In this document: piece after piece, positions 1 through 12,417 of the stretch | Position numbering within the stretch: position 1 is the stretch's first letter | How the letters are laid out: the number at the start of each line of letters is the position of its first letter | NCBI RefSeq assembly: GCF_910592395.1 | Contig: NC_088316.1 | Coordinates: 4,714,001-4,778,000 of the forward strand | DNA: 64,000 nt | Direction: 5' to 3' | DNA from: Lineus longissimus | Taxonomy: Eukaryota; Nemertea; Pilidiophora; Heteronemertea; Lineidae | Notes under the pieces: generated by a model | What the model was told of the DNA's origin: nothing | Seen by the model: the letters and a program-made list of their open reading frames with translations, nothing else | The model's database searches: none | Translations under genes and position numbers: made by a program

Positions 1-36
1 TAAGGAATAATCACATTTTTAAGGTTTTTGGATTTT

Positions 37-48
37 GCCCCCTGGTGG
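37..48 (-). promoter_or_regulatory. CTCF-like core in repeat monomer
   Basis: The reverse strand reads CCACCAGGGGGC, the core of the vertebrate/bilaterian CTCF consensus. Exact or near-exact copies recur at the same place in other monomers (12,233; 12,533; 18,743; 19,603; variants at 17,610 and 19,909), all in one orientation. Binding is not shown by sequence alone. Confidence 0.35.
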
Positions 49-191
49 TCAAGTGGTGAATCATATTGGACCAAACTTCGGTCCCTGAGATCACCTGACT
101 AAGGGGTAAATGTGTACCAAATTTGGTATCAATAGTCATTACAGTTTAGAAACGTGCCATCGTTACATCCTAACGGCCAATTTACACCATT

Positions 192-220
192 TGACCTCTG
201 TGACCTTGAAAAGGAGGTCA
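192..220 (+). promoter_or_regulatory. Nuclear-receptor half-site cluster (DR3 + ER8)
   Basis: TGACCT, 3 bases, TGACCT, 8 bases, AGGTCA. The first pair is a direct repeat with spacer 3; the last two form an everted repeat with spacer 8. On the reverse strand the middle site is TCAAGGTCA, an extended monomer site of the ERR/SF-1 type. The same 29-bp grammar is kept in at least four other monomers. Confidence 0.4.
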
Positions 221-466
221 AATCAAAAACCCGGACGATATATGATGCACCTTTGCTAGAAGTACCTACCATATTTTTTTCAAAATTTCCTGACTACTAT
301 TAAGGGAGATATTGCATATTTTCACTTTTAACGTTTGGCTCCCTGGTGGCCAAACCATGTAACGAATCGGACCGAAACTTGGTCTCCCAGGTGTCATTAC
401 ATAAGGGTACATGTGTACTAAGTTTCAACTCAATAGCTCTAACAGTTACGAAACGTGCCCTGCTAA

Positions 467-485
467 CGGACGACGGACGACGACG

Positions 486-541
<56 letters not shown>

Positions 542-551
542 ACGACGGACG
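467..551 (+). repeat. ACG trinucleotide microsatellite
   Basis: Nearly pure (GAC/ACG) units with a few GGA interruptions, inside the 3' end of the interspersed repeat. It creates two spurious open frames rich in Thr or Asp. Confidence 0.95.
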
Positions 552-567
552 CCACGGTATGGGATAA

Positions 568-591
568 GCTCACCTCTGCTAAGAGGTGAGC
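568..591 (+). repeat. Terminal hairpin of the interspersed repeat
   Basis: A perfect 9-bp stem (GCTCACCTC / GAGGTGAGC) around a 6-base loop. Another family member ends with a similar hairpin at 20,251-20,266 (GGCTCAC AG GTGAGCC). Confidence 0.7.
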
Positions 592-1033
592 TAAAAAGAA
601 GACAAAAATTCTTCATTTTGACATATTATGGAATTCCTTTCAAAAAATAAAATTCATATTTTTTCGAAAATTAAAGTTAGAGTATTTTAATTTGCCGAGT
701 CCACAAAAAAATAAAACGCCTACAAAATTGGCAGTTTTCAGTAAATCATTTTAGTGAAAGCGTTGGCAAGGATGAATTAACGCTACATTTAAAATCCCAA
801 CAAACTGGCTGTTCCCGTCTATATAATCAATGAAATCAATCAAAATGGGGGTATTAATAGTGCCAGTATCCACTTACTTGATCAGTGACACTTTACATCA
901 ATTATATCGAGCAAAAAGAAGACAAGGGTGCTGGTCAGCATCCGCTGATTGGGAGTCGGTTCCACAGCTTGGGATCGATGCAAGAAAAGACTCTGTCTCC
1001 GAAAAACACCAACCTAGCTCTTAGCTGGACCAA

Positions 1034-1075
1034 AAGCAACCCACCTGAGCATCTTAAAGTGTAGGTGGGTTGCTT
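1034..1075. repeat. Small perfect hairpin
   Basis: AAGCAACCCACCT at 1,034-1,046 pairs perfectly with 1,063-1,075 around a 16-base loop. Function unknown. Confidence 0.8.
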
Positions 1076-4000
1076 AACCTGCAAAAGTGTTGGAAACATG
1101 CACCGTGGCTGTAAAACACTCAAAAACTAAAGCGCAATTTAAATTGCTGCTACTTGGGATTCAAACAACAATTGCTTGTTTGCAGTAGTCATCACAGATG
1201 TAACTGTTAACAGAATTGTTGATCGCAACAATCTGTGATCGATATCAAACCCAGCAATTACCGCAGACAACAGATCTTTTGGCACACATTAGGCAGCATT
1301 TTTTGATGTGTTGGATTATGAATCCCCCTGGGGCCATTTTCTGGAAAATGGAAAAAAATAAAGGTCTCGAGGACTGTTTTTGACACACTTTTTTTACCTC
1401 CCTGATCATAAAATATAGAGAAATGAAAAAACGACCAATTACAACCATTTTTTGGGGGTCCCTCTGTATGATATGAATTGATAAAAAACAAGTGTTTTTA
1501 GTTTCAAAGTGGCTATTCTTACGGTACAATAACAATAAAAATTCCAGCAATTTTAGGGATTAAACTGAGGATTAGGGGACAAGGATTAGTGTTAGGGAAG
1601 GGTTAAGGAGGGGTTAGTGTTAGGAGTAAGGGACAGGGTCTGGGTTAGGTTTGGGGTAGGATTAAGGCTAAAAAAAAATTATCGCCGTAAGACTAGCCAG
1701 TTGTTCACATGTAAAATGCATTAGAGACTGCCGTAATAATAGCCACAGTCTTTTATTTCATTTCCCCTTCCCCACATCAATTTTGAGTGTGATAGAATTT
1801 TTTCTTATTCCCGCCCCACATGGGTTTTGAGATTGAAGAAAAAAATATTTTTCATTTTTATTCCTGCTCCACCTACATAGCATCCTCGGCACCCAGTGGT
1901 TTTCCATATGCTCCAGCTCTCGCTATTACAAACCCCTGGGGAAATCCATGCCCTTCAGACGGACTGTAGCGGTAGAAAAAAAAGCGCCCAATCAGAGCGT
2001 CGGTTGTATTTGAGTCTCGGAAATTCGTAAACCACGGACCCAGGAATTAATGCTCTCAGATGCACTATCAATTGTATAGTCTTTTGCGCCATAGGGCTCG
2101 TGTCCGAGGTAGGTTAGTTAAATTTCAATCAGCGCCATGAAACGCGTGTTTTCATTAGCTGCTATTTTTAGAACATCCGGGTATTTATGAAAATTCTGAA
2201 TTTTTCAGTGCTGTTCCTTCGTATTGCGCGCACCCCGCTGCAAATTTATTTCATTACTTAATTAAAACACAATTACACGTCTACACAATGTTTAACAGCA
2301 TAGAATCGATGAAGTATAAAACGATTTAACGATAGGATTATCTTAAACTTTATTCATATACATTTTATTGTCATATAAAACACTATATATACATACATTA
2401 CGCACAGTGTATCAGGTTATCAGAACAGCCACCCTTCGCTGTCGATTCTAATGGATTTTCTCAGGGTTTTGTATGGGACGTAGGAGTATCAAAAACCTGA
2501 AGCTCAGGATGCCTACATAGGTTTTTGATCTCAAATTTTGTAACCCAACTGATTAAAAAAGTGTGGCTTTAGCAACAATTGTATTCACTGGTCACAGAAA
2601 TTTTTTTAATCCCTCCGTTGCGCTGACTTTTAGGGCTAATTTTTCTGCGCATCATTCTTGAATGCTGACTGCGCGTAGCCATCATCACAGGGATATCCTT
2701 TCCACGTTTTTGACACTTTCCCAATCCTCAGGGAACAAATATGCAATCAACAGTGAACTGTTCATGTAATAGGCTTAATATGATTATTGAGCGATCAATT
2801 TGTATGTTTAGATAGGATGACTCATGCTCTCTTTCCGTAAAAGGGTCTACCACCTCGCCATTAGCAAAAACTTCATGCAAATCTAACTGATAATGTTGGC
2901 AATAACTGCCCAACTGGTTTTCAGAAGATAATGTTGATAGAATACAGTCATTTAGCACAAGAAAGCCAAGGGAATTTATTTTGCAAAGATTTTTTTAGGG
3001 TAATTCAATGTAGTCATTAAGTTTGATATCATTGTTTGTTCAAGGATCTTGCAGGCAACTTCTTCTTCAGTGTTTGCTCAGAGATGGCACCACTATTTGA
3101 ATATTCATGAGGTTGGATGGAACAACCTATCAACTAGGGGAAGCATCTTAATTGTTAGCTGTGGGTATTTCATTTGGACTTCAAACATCAAAAGCTTGGA
3201 ATCTAAAGACCTAATAGTTTGAGGAGTATGTAAATACTCATGGACACGAAAGTGAATAAGATCCTAATAAGAATCTTATCTGGACTTTTGACATGTGTAT
3301 GTTACAACTGACCAGTACTGTACGCCAGCCTTTAAAGTTAATAAATGTAACTTGTACCAAAAGAACTTGGATGAAATCAGATTACTTTCTATTCCTCTAG
3401 TACAGTCCAAACGAAAAATGACATCCGTCCTGCTTCGCGTCAGTGATGCGCAAAATACATGCGAGTTACATGCTGAGTTGCATGTCAATGACACACCAGT
3501 GACGCACCAAAGATACACCATGCAGTGACATGCTTATCTCTCTATGAGTCGAATAAATAACGCCTGACCTACATGCAACCTGCACATGACCTACATACTG
3601 GGAAGGGTGTCAAGGATGGGAATTTAGGGATGACAATTGTGATTTGGACTGTATATGAATATTTGAAGTGCCGGCCCTTCTCATTATAAGAAGTTTCATC
3701 AGCGCTTCCCATCAGTTTATTTCAGTGATTTGAAGAAAAATATTTCCTCTTTTCATGTTTTAGAAGTAGCAGGCACTAAAGGTGTTAAAATCATATATTG
3801 AAGATAATATTAAAAACAAGAAATGTCATGAATTCTTTTTTCTCAATTTGCCAGACATGCCTGTCAGCTGTCTAGAACATACAACACATTGTATAATAGA
3901 CGTCACTAATTATCAAAAGATACCCCCAAGCCATGTCGGCTAATACTGTAATAACAATATGTCGTTTGTTGCTCGAAGGAACAAGCGATAACTCTAAAGG

Positions 4001-7000
4001 AATGACATGTTGTTTGTCTCCATGTCCTTCTGGAAGAAATCAGTTGGCAATTTACGTTGAAAGTATTGTTGGGAGAAAACCAGGAATGAGAGTTTTCATA
4101 CAGTGTGAGAGGTTGAAAACCACAAAATTCATCGTAACCTCTTCCTACGAAATGGCAAAATGTGAAATCTGGCCACAGATGAATACGTACGCATGCATAG
4201 TAGGCGTAGTGACTAACAAATGGAGTTCGTCCAGCTTAGAGTGAGCCCAGGCCAGTCATTCAACCTGCATTTGTAGTATTGGTGAAAATAGTGCTGCTTT
4301 TCTAATTGAAGACTCCAACAAAAACTCAATGATTCAGTGCATGCATGCGGATGTGACAGACTTCTTAGTATCCTCTGTAGGCATATCTTGCATACCCAAC
4401 AATGAATGAACCTAACCTCTCCCAAAAAAAATCCCTTTTAATCATGCGCATTAATGATTGGAGTTGGAATAATGCGTGCAAGGCTCAAGGTGAGCAGTCA
4501 ATTGACCTTCTCTGAAAATTTTAAAAGGAGCATTGAATGGTGAAGCGTGTTGCTAAAAGACAAAGGGGTTATCCTTCTGAGAGTTAAGTGAAAACATGGC
4601 AGCACACTGCGAACTCCAGCAAGATGAAAGGAAATTACTAACAAAAAGATGGCCAATTTAAACCTTCTGAAAACCATCAATTTTTTCACCTTTAGCACTC
4701 TTGTCACACAAGATATCAAATATGACTTATTAAAAGATTCTCGAATGCATTCCTGGAGTAAAGTTTTGATGCTCCCCAGTCAACTTAGACATAAACCCAT
4801 TCTTTTCCCTGGGCAGAGGAAAATAATGGTTCTCCCTGTATTGCTGGAGGAAAAAGCCGACGCCATTCTTGAAATCTGCATAATGATGTCATACACATTC
4901 CAATCAGACATACCACACTGCACATAGTTTCAGACGGCATTTGTGTGACGTGATTAGACATGGAGGTATCTCCCCGAGGGGAGAACGTTAGCGACAGTTA
5001 CTCGTCCTACATGGTAATTTGGTTACTGAAGCAATCCGATGGTATGCAGATCTCATGTCAACTGGTGACAGAGTCAATCTGACAGCTATAATGCAAGTCT
5101 CAGCTTGCCTGACGCAAAGCATATGAGAGGGGCTTCCAGGCAAAATAACCTAAGTCTTGTGAATTACCATATGACTTACATGTATGTTTTTTTTCTTGCA
5201 GCCCTTCAAAGTTGAGGTATTGGTTGCCATACCATACACTGCATGGGTTGAGCTAAATGTCAACCAAACTCAGGCACTTTGGTTGAAGTTATGGCAAAAA
5301 GACTCCTCTACAGAAGTGATGCGTTGGAAAACAAATAACCTACAGACATAGGGGTATCTGTTCCTATCACTCCAATGCTTATCGCTGGGCTATGATACAA
5401 TGTTAAACCTTCAAATAATTGCTAGGATATCTGTGCACTGTGCCAACTTTGGTCAAAATCAGTAAATATTTTAAACATACCCAGGCAATTATTGCTGTGA
5501 CATCAATCCGCTGCGAGCAAAATGAGGTGTGTATTTCATGTATTGTATGTATTTTACACAAAATACTACATGTACATTGCAAACCAGGTTACGTTAAACC
5601 AGGGTGTTTTAAAATCTATATGCCCACTATCAACTTTCTGTCTTCTTTATTCATGAAATTCTTCATAAATCGTTATGGTTGATTTTCAATTCTATACGCA
5701 ATGCACCACAATATCAACATGTTGTCCCTACAAAAATATCCATCATCTAGACCCACGAATCCAAATTATCCGTAAATCATGTCTATATTACTGAGTGTTG
5801 GTCCAGCGAAATCCTCTTAAGAAAGCAGCGAGGATCCTCCATGAAATCGATACACATTTGTATGTGTTATACCAGGCTGTAACAATTTGATGACGATCCA
5901 TCTGATAATTGAAAGGAATTTGTCAATCAAGCTGACAATTAAATCAGACTTAGGACCGATGATTGGCACTTGAGGTTTTGTTAACCGCCCGAGAGTGACA
6001 AGATACTAATTGCGGTTTCTTACCTTTCACACAATTTCTACCATTCTGGTGACTTTTCGTTGGTGGGGAGTACCCTTTGGCTGGGATTTAATGTGTAAAG
6101 GCATTTAAATCAGATTTGATCACTGTTACACGTAGGTAGTTCAAATGTTTCAGCTGATTTACCAAAAATTTATATTTGACTTTTTCTGTGGAAAAGAAAT
6201 GACTTGGATTCTCCGAGAACCCCAAATATTCATTCAATGAAGTTAAATATATTAAAGACAACACAGGTCTTAGAGAAAGGTTCACCAAAAGTTATACATT
6301 ATCTCCGGCTTTTGTGCTCAGGGATCGGATCGTTTTTTTACAAAACTTGTAGAATCAACACGCAAGACGCATGCCAATTTACCACGTCTCTGAACCAAAT
6401 TTCTCCTGTACACCCGCAACAGTCACCAGGGGGCTTTCTCACAGCTTCCAAATTGAGCGATCAGCATTTAGATCACACCACAGCTTATTACTGGTCCCAG
6501 ATCAGGCATATTCAGCCGTGAACAGAACAACCAAATTTGGTCAATTCATGACTTAAAAACAAGGAATTTGATCCAATGTTGGCATTCTTACCACTGATCA
6601 ACATGTTCTTTTGGGGATTGTTCCAGCGACCGTTTAGTTGGCGGCTAATGCATTCATTTGCAATCAAGTCATTCTCGCTCTCCATTGTGACCACATACGA
6701 TTGCTAGTTTTTCTCAGACACGCAGAATCGTACATTCAATGAATTTAACCAGAGCGGCATCTACTCGGGAAGAATACAAAGGATGCATGTTAGGTTTGAT
6801 TTTTGTGTTATTGTCGATGCCAATAAGCTATAGATACTAGCACTATATAATAGTGCTCATAACTTTTTAGATTACTTTTTATTCTTACACTAAAAAAATT
6901 TCATAAAAGTAATTTGAATTTGCTGAATTTTTAGGCTAGAAAAAGTGCAGTTAAGCCTGATTCCCCTCGACATGCTGGTGGTTTCCCCCAACAGCAGAAC

Positions 7001-8076
7001 TATGCTCAGCCTTTGCAGCTACTTAATACTTCAAATTACCCACTAGCATTGGTTATGTGGAAGCCGAAGACCCTTAAATTTTTTTTACTGCATCAGTGGG
7101 TACCTTATCATTTACCAAGTAACCCCTTTGAAACCACACATCATTGCCACAGCACTGACTATGTACAAAGGGAAATAGTTAATAATAGTATTGACACTCA
7201 AAATATTTCTGCAATCTCAAAATATTCTGGAAAAAATTTTCAGTTTTAATTTTGGTGGATTATCCAAATTTCTTTCGTTGGTTTTCAATAAAGAAATCTT
7301 TATGCTAAATTTTTTTTCCAACTGAATTATTTGCAAAATCTGCAAAAGTCTGGTGGTTTACAGTAAGCCACAAATAAATGATGCATCTATTCCCAATGTG
7401 ATACTGTACATAAAGATCCCCACTTCCTGCCCCATACAACCAGCAACAACCTATCACCACCATCATCCAGCCAAAAGGATAACGTCGCTTTATTAACGGT
7501 TTAGCCGTACTGAGTCCCATCTTGACAATGTGAAGCCTTACGATCCTCAGCTGGATGAAATGGGATCTCATGGTGGCCTTTGAGTCTGGCTGCAGTATAC
7601 AGCCGTGGTAATTGGTTACCAATAGCACGCTGACACTTATTTCTTGCCTACATTTACGATGGCCACTCTAAGACATGTGAGACATTGTAAACATGAGTAT
7701 CATTAAAAAGTATAATGGATTGATCGATTACAGATTTTGAGTGACTTGTTGGAGACCCAATCACTGAAGGTCAGAGGTTGTGATATAGTGATGATGAATG
7801 GTTCATAATGATGTTATGCAGTTGGGAGGTCTCTGGTGACACCGTAGGTTGCCTCCTACATGTACATCATACAGAAGGCTTATTTTTTCCCTCTTTCAAG
7901 CTCCTCCTTTAAATGTTTGAGGAGGTGATTGGATTTATAAGGCTACCACCAAGAATTGAGATGAGATGACATTTGATGTAGATGTACAGTGATTATTTTG
8001 TTTGATTGTGTTGAAAATATGCTAACATCACTATCTGACGCTGGTATTCTTATGCATGCCAATCAGCAAGAGTGGA

Positions 8077-8440
8077 GATTATCATATTCTGGATGCAATA
8101 GAAAATTAACTTGAAGCCAAATATTCTCCCTATTGCTTACTGTCAATTCTGACAAACACGACAGAGAGTTAATGTCTCCCTATTTTGTCTCATTCAGCAC
8201 TAGAGGAGATTAGCGTAATCGAGATGTAATCACGATTATGTGAAACCAAATTCTTTCGTTCCCTGTTGCTCGCTGTCAACTCTAACAAAGACAAACATGG
8301 ATAAGAGGGTTAATGCTTTCCTATCTAAAGTAGTTATTCCGACTCAATCATCACAAGAGCAGATTAGCGTAATCGGGATGTAATCAAGATTATGTGGAAG
8401 CCAAACTCTTTCCCTGTTGCTTGCTGTCAACTCCATCAAT
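8077..8440 (+). repeat. Diverged tandem repeat, about 2.5-3 units
   Basis: Units start near 8,077, 8,208 and 8,362 (spacing 131 and 154). The two later units share GATTAGCGTAATC, a stretch with two further GATTA/TAATC words, and downstream text including CCCTGTTGCTYGCTGTCAACT. The oldest unit is much more diverged. Confidence 0.65.
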
Positions 8441-8951
8441 CTGTCACAGAAAAGGAATTAGCCTCCCCCTAACATGATGTGACATCACCAGCCCTTGAGC
8501 TGGTATAAGAATTCAGATTCATATTGGCAGACGAGTGTTGCTGCTTCTGGGGTAAATTGACTTGAGTTGTTAGCTGATTACTGCCATGCCATGCATTGTG
8601 CAGGCTGAGGTGAATAGCTTATAGGGAAACAAGTGGGACAGATTCAGTTGAGTTTGTTGACAGATGACACTACTAACACTCAGTTAAAATCAGACACATG
8701 TACATGTACTTGCAATTAGTTGAAATCGTGAAAAATATCACAGTGTCCAATCAAAAAAGGCAATTTTCTTAAATTTGTACAGGATATTGCAGGTATAACG
8801 TATTTCGCCTGTTGTATTCACAGTTTAATCTGGCAAATGGAATAGGCGAGGGGTAATTACAAATTACGCTGTTACTCCTGCTGTCTGTTTGGAACTGCAA
8901 AAGTTATCCACACCATACTTTTATGCATGATAAAAATCGTGTTCAAATAGG

Positions 8952-9184
8952 ACAATTGTGACCCGCTCTACCAAAACTAGGCGCTTGTCGCATCTGAACT
9001 TGACAGGTTGATACGGACTTGTTGTTCATTTCCCTATTGTAGACCTTTTGTGAAATGTGACCAAATCAGTTTGTAATAAATTTCACAAAAGGTCTACAAT
9101 AGGGAAATGAACAACAAATCCGTATCAACCTGTCAAGTTCAGATGCGACAAGCGCCTAGTTTTGGTAGAGCGAGTCACAATTGT
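8952..9184. mobile_element. Foldback element with 105-bp arms
   Basis: Bases 8,952-9,056 are the near-perfect reverse complement of 9,080-9,184, separated by 23 bases. I count only a few mismatches (for example CCCGC versus CGAGT near the outer ends). The arms begin near TGTGACCCGCTCTACC. A relative at 10,683-10,878 shares end and arm words, so this is a family of non-autonomous foldback MITEs, not a one-off palindrome. Confidence 0.8.
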
Positions 9185-10682
9185 GTCTTCAATTGGAGAC
9201 TGTGAATATCGTAAAAATAGAGAGGCTCAACAGGATTCAATCCTAGCAGTACAAGAACTTGGGACCTAATTGACACACAACATTTCAGAACATTCCCCAC
9301 AGGTTCTGGGGCACAGGCCTTGTGAGACACTATTGACTCCTTGGAATTCTTGTCATTACAAAGCCTCAGACATTGAGGATATGCCTACCAGAAAACCCAT
9401 CCATTGACAAAATTAAGTTCCAATGATGTCACTTGCAGCTGCGCATCTCAATGAACGCAATAATGCACCAATGATACAAATCACACTTATAAGTTCTCGA
9501 CGAACATTCGAATCCTCAACAACCAATTGAAAAGCACCCAAATTGAATAAGTCTCTGTCGATTACCTTATAATGGATGCCAACTGAACTGCCGCGAGATT
9601 AGTTGCCATGGCAACCACTGACACACAAACATTCTCGCACATGTTTTTTTGTCAACTGTCAAGAAGGGATCTACTGATGATTGACTGAATGAATAAAGCT
9701 GGGGTTTTTATCAAGAGAGATATACAAGTACCACTCTACCACTTTACTCAATATTTTGCAAAACTACAATGTCTGCAATGACCACAAATGATTCGATTTT
9801 AAGTTGAAATTTTTCCTATCAATTATTACTAGGAATATTATCCCTGTACATCCCCTATACAAACATCAAGGGTCATGCTCAACACAAAAATCATCTTTGA
9901 CTCATATCTAACCAGAGCCATATTAAGAGTTCACGATTAGGTACCACCATTTTGGCTAGACCTCAAAATCCTAAAGCAATTAAAACTCTTTGAATTGAAC
10001 GCTCATTTAAAACCCTGGAGGGTGTTCTCTGGATAACAAAGAACAGACTCCAGCCCTTGAAATAAGCATTCACTACGTTTTGACGGTATACCTATGGTCA
10101 ACCCTTAAACTTTTGGTCCGGGGGGGGGGGGGAGGGCAGAACACTGTAGATCTGCATAAAAAACAAGATTCTCGTTTAGCAACGTCTGGGGGGGTCGCGG
10201 GCTAGCTGCTTACTTTATCATACATACCACAATGATAGGCCTACAGATTAATACAAAGTACTTTTCGTTTTCTTCGAACATGTTAAATGAAACTTTCTCT
10301 TTTGATAACTCACAAATGTATAGAAAATCACTACCAATTCCGTATTTCTGCTACACTTGGTTTGAGCGTTTGAAACCTAGTCAATTTCAAGATTAAGGAG
10401 ATTTTCACGGCAAGAGTCAAAACACATCGCAAGTCCATCGAGGCCACTCTATCATTGAGATGGTTTAACGACCTGATGCGGTTCAGCGCGCCCAGACGCT
10501 CATTTCCACATTTGAGCTGTTTGTCAAAAGTTAGAGTCAGCGATTCGGCAACTAAAGTCTAATGGCTGGTTGTCGGGTGCTTGATAGGAAAAATAACAAG
10601 TTCATGAATTGGGAGATCATTCTACAAAGTTCTTACATGAAGCTGCCTGCATTTGGGGAAATGATTTGCTGAGCTTGCAGGA

Positions 10683-10878
10683 AAATGTGACCCGTCACAG
10701 CAAAACCAGGCGAATGTCGCACAGAAGATAAGCCTAAATGACACCAGGAGATAATGGAAGAAATTGATGTGCTCATATTTCACAAAAGGCAGACAATAGA
10801 GAAATGAACAAACAGTCTGTCTCAACCTGCCAAGCTCAGAGCGGCATGCGCCTGGTTTTCCTGTGACAGGTCACAAAT
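10683..10878. mobile_element. Second, diverged foldback MITE
   Basis: Ends read TGTGACCCGTCACAGCAAAA and its inverted partner around 10,848-10,873. Internal words (AAAACCAGGCG, TTTCACAAAAGG, GAAATGAACAA, CAACCTG) match the right arm of the 8,952-9,184 element in the same order. The centre has diverged, so the arms pair only near their tips. Confidence 0.65.
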
Positions 10879-11156
10879 ATTCGTGATATTATACCTTGCG
10901 CTACATACTGATAAGAAGTTGTTACTACTCCCCCTTCCCAAGTTGTGATTATCAGTTAGCCTGGTCATGGCTGATGCTGCACACGTACTACGTATGCAGA
11001 CAAAATTTACGTCCAATCCTCATTCTTTTGAATAAAAATATGTTTAAACTAAACTATAAAACTACAAACAAAATTTATAAACACTCTACAACAATATGAC
11101 AAAACGTGCATTATCAATGATACTTTTAGAGTTTGATATCTGAAAACTTGAAAACT

Positions 11157-11183
11157 AGGTCAAAATTAGGTCACAATTGACCT
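11157..11183 (+). promoter_or_regulatory. Three AGGTCA half-sites incl. a palindrome
   Basis: AGGTCA at 11,157, then AGGTCA CAAT TGACCT (inverted repeat, spacer 4) at 11,168-11,183. This lies in a repeat remnant whose words (CAGATGCCCA, TAGGTCACA) recur at 12,730-12,800, on the other side of the next element. Confidence 0.35.
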
Positions 11184-11451
11184 AAATTGAGTCAATGTGT
11201 ACAGATGCCCATAGGTGTCTACGTATAAGATTTGTAGAATCTGTGACAAATAGTCAAAATGTGACACAAGCCACCTTCAGTGCTGGATCATATCGATCAG
11301 TGATGTACATTTGAAGATATGAAGTTTCTTCATATTTGACCGACATTGGGTTTCGTGAACTAACCAACATGTACTTCCACCTAATGAAATGGCCAAGGGC
11401 CATTGTGCTCACCGTATAGATATTTGGTGGTTAGGAATCCATCCTGGTTAA

Positions 11452-11778
11452 AGTGATACTATGATGTGATTTACAACTTTGCGGAAATACGTCCGTTTTT
11501 AATTGTTGATCACAAATGTAAAGCTCAAATTTTCCATTTTTGATCAGATTTATCATAAAATCGCTGAATGTAAACCAACGCGACCGTGAAAATGTTCATG
11601 CTGTGACGTCATCAACGAAAACGGCATCGAAGCGAGCCGTCCGGGCGGGATTAAACCATCAATTTCTAGAAAATGTGCATTTCGATTCGAAAACCTTACC
11701 GATTTATGAGAAAGTGACGTAGTCATTTGTCAAAAACAGCTAAAACATTATATGGTGAAATTTGACACGAGTTACCCT
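11452..11778. mobile_element. TTAA-flanked MITE (Kolobok/T2-type?) with empty-site control
   Basis: The 327-bp insert is bounded by TTAA at 11,448-11,451 and 11,779-11,782. The uninterrupted paralogous site at ~16,322-16,345 reads GGTTAAGAAACATG, exactly what remains here after removing the insert plus one TTAA. Ends are AGTGATACT and, inverted, AGGGTAACT. A TTAA duplication and an AGG-like start fit Kolobok/T2 elements better than piggyBac, but no transposase is present. It contains a CRE-type TGACGTCA near 11,604. Confidence 0.85.
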
Positions 11779-12232
11779 TTAAGAAACATGCTACATGTAT
11801 AGTATATAGGTCAAACCAAAGTCGGTACGACATGTGATGTATCATTGCTTGGAGTAACTACCATACAAATATCATCAAAAACAAGTCACTAATAAGCGAG
11901 ATATTACAATTTTTCCCTTTTTTAGTTTTGGGCTCCTGGTGACCAGTTCGAGAATCAGATCAGATCGAAATTCATTGTCAGAGGTAACATGACATAGGGA
12001 GCCATGTTTACCAAATTTCAAGTTAATAGATTTAGTGGTTAAGAAACGTGCCATAGTTACACCCAAACGGCCAATTTACACCATTTGACCTCTGTGACCT
12101 TGAAAATTCAGTAAAATCAAAAACCCATACGATATGTGATGTATCCTTGCTAGGAGTACCTACCATGCAAATTTCATCGAAAAACAAGTCACTAATTAGC
12201 AAGATATTGCACCTTTTACCTTTTTTAGTTTT

Positions 12233-12247
12233 GGCCCCCTGGTGGCC
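12233..12247 (-). promoter_or_regulatory. CTCF-like core in repeat monomer
   Basis: GGCCCCCTGGTGGCC on the plus strand; its complement contains CCACCAGGGGGC. The next monomer has the identical 15-mer at 12,533-12,547. Confidence 0.4.
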
Positions 12248-12388
12248 AGGTCAAGAATCAGATCAGACCGAAATTTAGTGTCTGCGGTTATATGACAAAG
12301 GGAGTCATGTGCACCAAATTTCAAGTTCATAGCTTTAGTGGTTAAGAAACGTGCCATAGTTACACTCAAACAACCAATTTACACCATT

Positions 12389-12417
12389 TGACCTCTGTGA
12401 CCTTGAAAACTAGGTCA
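12389..12417 (+). promoter_or_regulatory. Nuclear-receptor half-site cluster (DR3 + ER8)
   Basis: All three half-sites are exact. The preceding monomer (12,086) keeps the direct repeat but has lost the third half-site. Confidence 0.4.

Larger units (their letters stand above)
1..591 (+). repeat. 3' part of interspersed repeat (Helentron/HINE-like?)
   Basis: This is the right-hand end of the family seen in full at 11,383-12,730, cut by the window start. It holds two monomer pieces, an ACG microsatellite and a terminal hairpin at 568-591. Short inverted motifs near both ends, internal ~300-bp tandem monomers and a 3' hairpin resemble the layout described for non-autonomous Helentrons (HINEs). 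That class assignment is inference: I see no Rep/helicase gene. Confidence 0.6.
592..11142. other. Non-coding stretch, no gene supported
   Basis: AT-rich DNA with only short open frames (all under about 110 codons) that show no domain, no conserved motif and no matched splice phases. Supported contents are the inverted repeats at 1,034-1,075, 8,952-9,184 and 10,683-10,878, the tandem repeat at 8,077-8,440, and a 13-base G run at 10,120-10,132. Host exons too short to recognise may be present. Confidence 0.6.

Noticed and set aside
346-650. Two frames with poly-Thr or poly-Asp
   Set aside because: They are produced by the ACG microsatellite inside a repeat; no other coding sign.
1556-1672. 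TTAGGG-like text resembling interstitial telomere repeats
   Set aside because: Only scattered GTTAGG/GGTTAAGG words with irregular spacing; no tandem hexamers.
3933-4244. 103-codon frame, among the longest in the left region
   Set aside because: No recognisable motif and length within chance for this composition.
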